From Streptomyces djakartensis (GTDB taxonomy: Bacteria > Actinomycetota > Actinomycetes > Streptomycetales > Streptomycetaceae), in contig NZ_BMWE01000022.1 in NCBI RefSeq assembly GCF_014651075.1, positions 49,309-113,308 on the forward strand: 64,000 nt of DNA. The letters are read 5' to 3'. Below are positions 7,338-13,985 of this stretch, piece after piece (position 1 is the stretch's first letter; each line of letters opens with the position of its first letter). A program made the position numbers and the translations under genes. The notes under the pieces were generated by a model that was not told the origin of the DNA, searched no databases, and worked only from the letters and a program-made list of their open reading frames with translations.

Positions 7338-8429
7338 TCAGCCGTTGCCGCGGCCCTGCTCGTAGGCGCGGAGCTGCTCGGCGCTGATCATGCTGGTGTC
7401 GAAGAGGCTGGTCTCGTCGAGGGCGTACCCCTGGCGGTCGTGATGGGCCTGCTGCTCCTGCTGGGCCTGGTGGTGCTCGTACGCCGCCTGCTGGGATTCG
7501 TAGCCCTGGTAGGCGTAGGGGTCCGCCTGCTGGTAGCCGTACGGGTCCTGCTGGGGGGCATAGGCCTGCTGCGGGAAGCCGCCGTAGGGGTCGGGCTGCT
7601 GCTGGGCGGGGGTCCCTCCCGCCGTGGGGTAGCCGGCGGCGGGGGCGTACGCCGGCTGCGGCGGTGCGTAGTCCTGCTGCTGGACGGTCTGCTCCACCGG
7701 GGGCCGCTGCTCCGCGAGGGCGGCCAGGTCGGCGAGGTAGTCCGCGTCGCTGGAGTGCTGGACGGTGCTGGTGTCGTCGGCCAGGGCGCCGAGGTCGTCG
7801 GTGGCGATCCGGCCGTGCAGCTTCTGCCGGCCTCGGCCGACGGCCTCCAGGGTCTTGGCGAGGACGGCCTCGAAGGAGCCGAGCTTGGCGTCGACGTACT
7901 CGTCGGCGGTGCGGCGCTGGGTCTCCGGGTCGTGGCTGCGCTCCGGGGCGTCCTCGTCCTCGTAGCCCTGCTCGTCGGTGCCGGGGCCGGTCCCGAGCAG
8001 CTTCTCACGGCCGCGGCCGACGGAGCCGAGGGTCTTGGTGAGGACGACCTCGAAGTTGGCGAGCTTGGAGTCGACGTACTCGTCGGCCTCGGCGCGGATC
8101 TCCTCGGCCTCCTGGCGGGCCTCGGCGAGGATCCGGTCGGCCTCGGCCTGGGAGCGGCGGGCGACCTCGGTGTCGGAGATCAGCGAGCCGCGTTCGGCGT
8201 GCGCCTGGCCGATGATGCGCTCGGCCTCCTGGCGGGCCTGCTCGACCATCTGCTCACGGTCGCCGATCAGCTCCTGGGCCTGGGCGAGGGAGTCGGGCAG
8301 CGCCGCGCGCACCTCCTCCAGCAGGGAGAGCAGTTCGGCGCGGTTGACCACGCACGACGCCGACATGGGCATGGACCGGGCGCCGGAGACCGCGGCGACG
8401 ATCTCGTCGAGCTTCTTCTGCACGTCCAC
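7338..8429 (-). CDS. DivIVA/ATP-synthase-B-like coiled-coil protein with Gln/Tyr-rich tail
   Basis: A 363-residue cytoplasmic protein starting at GTG (VDVQKKLDEIV). Residues 1-110 are a DivIVA-like N-terminal segment and coiled coil (REQMVEQARQEAERIIGQA). Two related units follow, DEYVDSKLANFEVVLTKTL and DEYVDAKLGSFEAVLAKTL, each with a GRGR(E/Q)KL ending. This internal duplication is clear. The last 130 residues are Gln/Tyr/Pro-rich with PQQDPYGYQQADPYAYQ-type repeats and end AYEQGRGNG. The N-terminal helices suggest a cytoskeletal or polar-growth scaffold, but no function is proven. A longer ORF to 9167 wrongly joins this frame to antisense sequence over coaD. Confidence 0.85.
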   Translation of the reverse strand: MDVQKKLDEIVAAVSGARSMPMSASCVVNRAELLSLLEEVRAALPDSLAQAQELIGDREQMVEQARQEAERIIGQAHAERGSLISDTEVARRSQAEADRILAEARQEAEEIRAEADEYVDSKLANFEVVLTKTLGSVGRGREKLLGTGPGTDEQGYEDEDAPERSHDPETQRRTADEYVDAKLGSFEAVLAKTLEAVGRGRQKLHGRIATDDLGALADDTSTVQHSSDADYLADLAALAEQRPPVEQTVQQQDYAPPQPAYAPAAGYPTAGGTPAQQQPDPYGGFPQQAYAPQQDPYGYQQADPYAYQGYESQQAAYEHHQAQQEQQAHHDRQGYALDETSLFDTSMISAEQLRAYEQGRGNG

Positions 8430-8554
8430 CGTGTGCTCGCCACCCTTCTCTGCAGATGCGTTGGAGACGGACGGGACGACTGTACGGCCACGGGGACGGC
8501 GCGGGACACCGGGTGACGGGTTGTCAGGCTCCGGTGGGACGGCCGGCGCGGGGT

Positions 8555-9064
8555 TCAGTCCTTGCGCAGGCGCTCGGTGAGGGCCTCGAGGACCTCCGCC
8601 GGCACCAGGTGGGACACGTCGCCGCCCCAGGTCGCGACCTCCTTGACCAAGGAGGACGACAGGAAGCTGTAGGTGGGGTTGGTGGGGATGAACAGGGTCT
8701 CCACGCCCGAGAGGCCGTTGTTCATCTGAGCCATCTGCAGCTCGTAGTCGAAGTCGCTGACGGCACGCAGGCCCTTGACGATGGCGGGGATGTCGCGCTG
8801 CTTGCAGAAGTCGACGAGGAGGCCGTGGAAGGCCTCGACGCGGACGTTGCCGTACTCGGCGGTGACCCGGCGGATCAGGTCGATCCGCTCCTCGATCTCG
8901 AACAGGCCCTTCTTGGCCTGGTTGATCATCACCGCGACGTAGACCTCGTCGTACAGCCTGGAGGCGCGGGAGATGATGTCGAGGTGTCCGTTGGTGATCG
9001 GGTCGAACGACCCGGGACAGACGGCGCGGCGCACTTGTGATCCCTCGCTCTCCGGTCCGGTCAT
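8555..9064 (-). CDS. coaD: Phosphopantetheine adenylyltransferase
   Basis: Penultimate step of coenzyme A synthesis, forming dephospho-CoA from 4'-phosphopantetheine and ATP. The 169-residue protein shows the nucleotidyltransferase motif GSFDPITNGHLDII. Other family blocks are GLRAVSDFDYELQMAQMN and the PTNPTYSFLSSSLVKEVA helix near the C-terminus. The ATG overlaps the rsmD stop as ATGA, so translation is probably coupled. A second start within the reading frame (VRRAVCPGS) would shorten it by 10 residues. Confidence 0.97.
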   Translation of the reverse strand: MTGPESEGSQVRRAVCPGSFDPITNGHLDIISRASRLYDEVYVAVMINQAKKGLFEIEERIDLIRRVTAEYGNVRVEAFHGLLVDFCKQRDIPAIVKGLRAVSDFDYELQMAQMNNGLSGVETLFIPTNPTYSFLSSSLVKEVATWGGDVSHLVPAEVLEALTERLRKD

Positions 9065-9648
9065 CGTGCGTCTTCGCACGTTGAGGCGGCGCGACCGTAC
9101 CAAAACGTTCCCTCGCCGTAGCGGCGGGCCCGGAGGGCTTCGAAACCCTCGGGCCACCGGAATTCACCGCCTCTGGTGCTGCGCTCCACGGTGACGAGGG
9201 CTTCTTCGGCGAGCCAGCCTTCCGAGCGGAGTGTGAGCAGGATCTCGCGAAGATCGTCGTCCGTGACGGCGTACGGGGGGTCCAGGAAGACCAGGTCGTA
9301 GGGGTCGCCGGGGGGCGGTGTGCGGATGATCTGTTCCGCTTTGCCGGATCTGACCTCGGCGCCGGGGAGTGCGAGGCTCTTCACGTTCTCGCGGACCGTG
9401 CGAACGGCTTTGGCGTCGGCCTCCACGAGGAGGGTGTGGCCGGCGCCCCGGGAGAGTGCCTCCAGGCCCACTGCTCCCGAGCCGGCGTAGAGGTCGAGGA
9501 CGCGTTCGCCGTCCAGCGGGCCGCCGAGGAGGGACTGCCAGGTGGAGAAGAGGCCTTCGCGTGCGCGGTCGGAGGTGGGGCGGGTGCCGGTGCCGGGCGG
9601 CACGGCGAGTCGACGTCCGCCGGCCGTGCCGGCGATCACGCGGGTCAT
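9061..9648 (-). CDS. rsmD: 16S rRNA (guanine-966-N2)-methyltransferase RsmD
   Basis: SAM-dependent methyltransferase modifying 16S rRNA. The 195 residues contain the SAM motif I LDLYAGSGAVGLEAL and the catalytic motif DPPY within LVFLDPPYA. The N-terminal family block MTRVIAGTAGGRRLAVP and the segment TRPTSDRAREGLFS are also present. It overlaps coaD by 4 bp, the usual rsmD-coaD pair. Confidence 0.96.
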   Translation of the reverse strand: MTRVIAGTAGGRRLAVPPGTGTRPTSDRAREGLFSTWQSLLGGPLDGERVLDLYAGSGAVGLEALSRGAGHTLLVEADAKAVRTVRENVKSLALPGAEVRSGKAEQIIRTPPPGDPYDLVFLDPPYAVTDDDLREILLTLRSEGWLAEEALVTVERSTRGGEFRWPEGFEALRARRYGEGTFWYGRAASTCEDAR

Positions 9649-9686
9649 CTTCGGTCCTTGGTCGTGAGCGGCTTCAGGTTCATTGT

Positions 9687-9713
9687 GGCTGGTCGCGCTG
9701 TTCCCCGCGCCCC
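9687..9713. repeat. Dispersed Streptomyces intergenic repeat, copy 1
   Basis: GGCTGGTCGCGCTGTTCCCC and the following GCGCCCC match two other copies in this window (30649, 46131), with one substitution (T for A). It lies in the 81-bp gap between recG and rsmD. I recall this word as very common in Streptomyces intergenic DNA; its function is unknown. Confidence 0.7.
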
Positions 9714-9729
9714 TGAGGGCGGTATCGGC

Positions 9730-11958
9730 TCAGCCCTTTTCCAAGTACTGCTCCCTCTCCTCGTCGAGAAGAGCGTCCAGTGCGGTCCGCAGAGCGGGCA
9801 GGCGGGTCAGCTCCGGGTCGGCGGCCACCACCGCCGCTGCCTCTTCTCTGGCCTGCGCGATGATCTCCTCGTCCTCGATGACGGCGAGCACCTTCAGGGA
9901 GGTCCGGGATCCGGACTGGGCCTGGCCCAGGACATCGCCCTCGCGACGCTGTTCCAGGTCGATGCGGGAGAGCTCGAAGCCGTCGAGAGTGGCGGCGACG
10001 GCGCCCAGGCGCTGGCGGGCCGCGCTCGCCTCGGGCATCTCGGTGACCAGGAGGCAGAGGCCGGGGGCCGAGCCACGGCCGACGCGGCCGCGCAGCTGGT
10101 GGAGCTGGGAGACGCCGAAACGGTCGGCGTCCATGATCACCATGGCGGTGGCGTTGGGAACGTTGACGCCGACCTCGATGACCGTCGTGGCGACCAGGAC
10201 GTCGGTCTCGCCGGCGGCGAAGCGGCGCATGACCGCGTCCTTGTCGTCGGGATGCATCCTGCCGTGCAGGACTTCGACCCGGAGGCCGCTCAGCGGCCCC
10301 TTGGAGAGCTGGTCGGCCACGTCGAGGACCGCGAGCGGCGGGCGCTTCTCCGCGGCGTCCTCGGGGGACTCCGGGGACTTCTTCTTGCCGGCCTTCCCCG
10401 GGTCGTCCTCCTCGTCGCCGATGCGGGGGCAGACCACGTACGCCTGGTGGCCGTTCGCCACCTCCTCGCGGACCCGGTCCCAGGCGCGGGCCAGGAAGTG
10501 AGGCTTGTCGGCGGCCGGGACGACATGGCTGGCGATCGGGGAACGGCCCGCCGGGAGCTGGTCCAGGACAGAGGTCTCCAGGTCGCCGAAGACGGTCATG
10601 GCGACCGTGCGCGGGATGGGCGTGGCCGTCATGACCAGCAGGTGCGGGGGCTGTTTGCCCTTGCCGCGCAGGGCGTCGCGCTGCTCGACGCCGAACCGGT
10701 GCTGTTCGTCGACCACCACCAGGCCCAGGTCGTGGAACCGCACCTTGTCCTCGATCAGCGCGTGGGTGCCGATGACGATGCCGGCCTCGCCGGTGGTGAG
10801 GTCGAGCAGGGCCTGACGACGGGCCGCCGCGCCCATGGAGCCGGTGAGCAGCACCACCTTGGTGGCCTGCTCGGCGCCGCCCAGCATGCCGCCCTCGGCC
10901 AGTTCGCCCATCATCTCGACGACCGACCGGTGGTGCTGCTGGGCGAGCACCTCGGTGGGCGCGAGCATGGCGGCCTGCCCGCCCGCGTCGACCACGGCGA
11001 GCATGGCGCGCAGCGCCACCAACGTCTTTCCGCTGCCGACCTCTCCCTGCAACAGCCGGTGCATCGGATGCTCGGTCGCCAGGTCGTCGAAGATCTCCCG
11101 GGACACCCGCTGCTGGCCGTCGGTGAGGGTGAAGGGGAGGCGGGCGTCGAAGGCGGCGAGGAGGCCGTCCGGGGCGGGCCGGCGGGCGACGGCGGGGAGC
11201 TGGGCGTCCGCGTGGCGGCGGCGGGCGAGAGCGACCTGGAGGACGAAGGCCTCGTCCCATTTGAGGCGGGCACGGGCGTCCTCGATGTCCGCCTTGGTGT
11301 GCGGGCGGTGGATCTTCAGGAGGGCCTCGGGCAGGGGGACCAGGCCGCGGCCCCGGCGCAGGGAGTCCGGCAGCGGGTCGACGGCATCCTGGGCGCTGGG
11401 CAGGACCGTCTGGAGCGCCTTGCCGATCTTCCAGGACTCCAGCTTGGCGGTGGCCGGGTAGATCGGGATCAGCGCCCCCGCCCATGTCTCGACGGACTCG
11501 TCGGGGTCCCCTCGCAGCAACTCGTAGGCCGGGTGCGCGAGTTGGAGGCGACGGTTGAACACGGAGACCTTGCCCGCGAACATCGCGCGCGTGCCCGGCA
11601 GGAGCTCCTTGTGGGGCTTGTGAACGCCGTGGCCGAAGAAGACCAGTTGGAGCCGGCCGCTGCCGTCCGTGATCGTGACTTCCAGACGCTGGCCCTTGCC
11701 GCGCGGGGCCTTGGCGGAGGCGAAGGTGTGCAGCCGGGCGTCGGCCACCTGGGCGACCACCGTGACGTGCTCGTCCATGGGGAGGTCGGCGAGGTGGGTG
11801 AGCTGGCCGCGCTCCTCGTATCTGCGCGGATAGTGGTGGAGGAGGTCGCCGACGGTGCGCAGGCCTAGATGCTCGGCCATCACCTTCGCGGTGGCGGGGC
11901 CGAGCACCGACTTCAGTGGTTGTTGCAGCGGTTCTTCCAGTGCGGGCACGAGATCCAT
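9730..11958 (-). CDS. recG: ATP-dependent DNA helicase RecG
   Basis: Branch-migration helicase acting on stalled forks and Holliday junctions. The 742 residues hold an N-terminal wedge/OB domain, then Walker A LLQGEVGSGKTLVA. The DExH motif is VVVDEQHRFG and motif III is TATPIPRT. The C-terminal helicase motifs include GRMHPDDKDAVMRRFA, TTVIEVGVNVPNA and QLRGRVGRG. A charged insertion (EEDDPGKAGKKKSPESPEDAAEKR) lies between helicase domains. The ATG at MDLVPALEEPL was chosen over an upstream in-frame start. It is divergent from the HSP90 gene. Confidence 0.96.
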   Translation of the reverse strand: MDLVPALEEPLQQPLKSVLGPATAKVMAEHLGLRTVGDLLHHYPRRYEERGQLTHLADLPMDEHVTVVAQVADARLHTFASAKAPRGKGQRLEVTITDGSGRLQLVFFGHGVHKPHKELLPGTRAMFAGKVSVFNRRLQLAHPAYELLRGDPDESVETWAGALIPIYPATAKLESWKIGKALQTVLPSAQDAVDPLPDSLRRGRGLVPLPEALLKIHRPHTKADIEDARARLKWDEAFVLQVALARRRHADAQLPAVARRPAPDGLLAAFDARLPFTLTDGQQRVSREIFDDLATEHPMHRLLQGEVGSGKTLVALRAMLAVVDAGGQAAMLAPTEVLAQQHHRSVVEMMGELAEGGMLGGAEQATKVVLLTGSMGAAARRQALLDLTTGEAGIVIGTHALIEDKVRFHDLGLVVVDEQHRFGVEQRDALRGKGKQPPHLLVMTATPIPRTVAMTVFGDLETSVLDQLPAGRSPIASHVVPAADKPHFLARAWDRVREEVANGHQAYVVCPRIGDEEDDPGKAGKKKSPESPEDAAEKRPPLAVLDVADQLSKGPLSGLRVEVLHGRMHPDDKDAVMRRFAAGETDVLVATTVIEVGVNVPNATAMVIMDADRFGVSQLHQLRGRVGRGSAPGLCLLVTEMPEASAARQRLGAVAATLDGFELSRIDLEQRREGDVLGQAQSGSRTSLKVLAVIEDEEIIAQAREEAAAVVAADPELTRLPALRTALDALLDEEREQYLEKG

Positions 11959-12140
11959 TGCACACCACGCCACTGACAATGCCGCAGAGGCCGCGGCCCA
12001 CATCGCCGTAAAGATCCCGGAAATCCCTGGTCAGGCGGCTGGTTCGGGCTCTAGGATGGCGCGCTCCCGGCCCTCCTTCGCGGTCACCGCCCCACCGGGA
12101 CCGCCCGACCCCGCGCCGTCGCGAGTCCCCCACCGGCGCC

Positions 12141-13985
12141 GTGATGATGGACTCCCACACCTCACAGGCATCCCAGCCGCCTCATAAGCCCCAGCCGTCT
12201 CGCACGTTCCAGGTCGATCTGCGTGGCCTGGTGGACCTCCTCTCCCACCACCTGTACTCCAGTCCCAGGGTGTATCTGCGCGAGCTGCTGCAGAACGCCG
12301 TGGACGCCATCACCGCCAGGCACGCGACGGAACCCGGTGCTCCAGCCCGGGTGCGGTTGTCCGCCGAGGCGGGCTCCCTGTGTGTCGAGGACACCGGCGT
12401 GGGGCTCACCGAGGCGGATGTGCACGACCTGCTCGCCACGATCGGGCGCAGTTCCAAGCGTGCCGAGGGCCTGCAGGAGGCCCGTTCGGAGTTTCTCGGG
12501 CAGTTCGGCATCGGGCTGCTGGCCTGTTTCGTCGTCGCTGAGCGGATCCGGGTGGTCAGCCGCAGCGCCCGTACCCCCGAAGCGCCACCTGTGGAGTGGA
12601 CCGCCCGCGACGACGGTTCGTACACCGTGCGGACGCTGCCGGAGGCCGAGCGTCCCGAACCGGGAACCACCGTGCACCTGGTGGCGCGGACCGGGTCCGA
12701 GGAGTGGCTCGCGCCCGAGCGGGTCCGCACCCTGGCCCGGGACTTCGGCTCGCTGCTGCCGTACGACGTCCGGGTGGGCGACGAGGCGGTCACCGACCTG
12801 CCCGCCCCCTGGGACCGGTCGTATCCGGGCCCGGCCGCCCGCCGGGTCGCGCTCGCCCGGCACTGCGACGACCTGTTCGGATTCACCCCGCTGGACACGA
12901 TCGACCTGGCCGTGCCGGTGGCCGGGATACGCGGGGTGGCGTACGTCCTGCCGTCGGCCGTCAGCCCGGCCCAGCGCGCGGGTCACCGCGTACACCTCAA
13001 GGGCATGCTGCTGACCGAGCGCGCCGAACAGCTGCTGCCCGACTGGGCGTTCTTCGTGCGCTGCGTGCTCGACACCGACAGTCTGCGGCCCACGGCGTCG
13101 CGCGAGGCGCTGTACGAGGACGAGACGCTGGCCGCCGTGCGGGAGGCGCTGGGCGAGCGGATCCGGGCCTGGCTCACCGGTCTTGCCGCCGGCGATCCGG
13201 AGCGGCTGGCCGCGTTCCTGTCCGTGCACCACCTGGGGGTGAAGTCCCTGGCCCGGCACGACCGGGAGATGCTGCGCACGATGCTGCCGTGGCTGCCCTT
13301 CGAGACGACCGACGGACGGTTGTCCCTGGAGGAGTTCGCCCAGCGGCACCCGGTGGTGTACTTCACGCGGACCGTCGAGGAGTACCGGCAGGTAGCGGCG
13401 ATCGCGTCCGCGCAGGGCATCGGTGTGGTCAACGGCGGCTACACCTACGACAGCGAACTGGTCCAGGCCCTGCCGTCGGTGCGTGCGGGCACCGTGGTCG
13501 CCGAGTTGGACGCGGACACGGTGACCGCGCATCTGGACGCGGTCGACCCTGCCGAGGAACTGGCCCTGTCCGGTTTCCTGGCGGCGGCCCGGTCCCGGCT
13601 CGACCCGCTCGGATGTGACGTCGTCCTGCGGGCCTTCCACCCGCTGTCCCTGCCCGCGCTGCACCTCGACGCCCGGGACGCCCGGCATGAACGGGCCCAG
13701 GCCGACGCCGAGGCGCAGGCCGACGACCTGTGGGCGGGCATCCTCGGCTCCCTGCGCGGGAGTGCCCCACGCGCCCGTCTGGTGCTCAACCATCTCAACC
13801 CGCTGGTCCGGCGGATCAGCGCGCTGCACGACCCGGAGCTGATCGGCACCGCCACCGAGTCGCTGTACGGGCAGGCTCTGCTGATGGCGCAGCGGCCGCT
13901 CGGGCCCGCCGACTCGGCGCTGCTCAACCGCGCGTTCATGGGCCTGCTGGAGTGGGCCACGCACCGCGAGGACGGTCAGGCATGA
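12141..13985 (+). CDS. HSP90-family ATPase (HtpG-like), first gene of an HSP90-TPR pair
   Basis: A 614-residue GHKL ATPase with HSP90 architecture. The N-box ELLQNAVDA holds the Mg/ATP residues Glu48, Asn52 and Asp55. VEDTGVGL (Asp84) replaces the usual DNGIG motif, and the lid motif GQFGIGLLACF starts at residue 120. The middle domain carries SREALYEDE with Arg321 at the position of the catalytic middle-domain arginine. The C-terminal part has NHLNPLVRRISAL and a final dimerisation helix. There is no C-terminal MEEVD. The start is GTG, ATG or ATG in a row (12141, 12144, 12147) with no Shine-Dalgarno site, so it may be leaderless. The stop overlaps the next gene as ATGA. It is probably not the housekeeping HtpG. 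Confidence 0.88.
   Translation: MMMDSHTSQASQPPHKPQPSRTFQVDLRGLVDLLSHHLYSSPRVYLRELLQNAVDAITARHATEPGAPARVRLSAEAGSLCVEDTGVGLTEADVHDLLATIGRSSKRAEGLQEARSEFLGQFGIGLLACFVVAERIRVVSRSARTPEAPPVEWTARDDGSYTVRTLPEAERPEPGTTVHLVARTGSEEWLAPERVRTLARDFGSLLPYDVRVGDEAVTDLPAPWDRSYPGPAARRVALARHCDDLFGFTPLDTIDLAVPVAGIRGVAYVLPSAVSPAQRAGHRVHLKGMLLTERAEQLLPDWAFFVRCVLDTDSLRPTASREALYEDETLAAVREALGERIRAWLTGLAAGDPERLAAFLSVHHLGVKSLARHDREMLRTMLPWLPFETTDGRLSLEEFAQRHPVVYFTRTVEEYRQVAAIASAQGIGVVNGGYTYDSELVQALPSVRAGTVVAELDADTVTAHLDAVDPAEELALSGFLAAARSRLDPLGCDVVLRAFHPLSLPALHLDARDARHERAQADAEAQADDLWAGILGSLRGSAPRARLVLNHLNPLVRRISALHDPELIGTATESLYGQALLMAQRPLGPADSALLNRAFMGLLEWATHREDGQA

Noticed and set aside
9680..12160. An 826-codon minus-strand ORF and an 810-codon plus-strand ORF over recG
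   Set aside because: Pro/Arg-rich shadow frames; recG motifs lie in a different frame.
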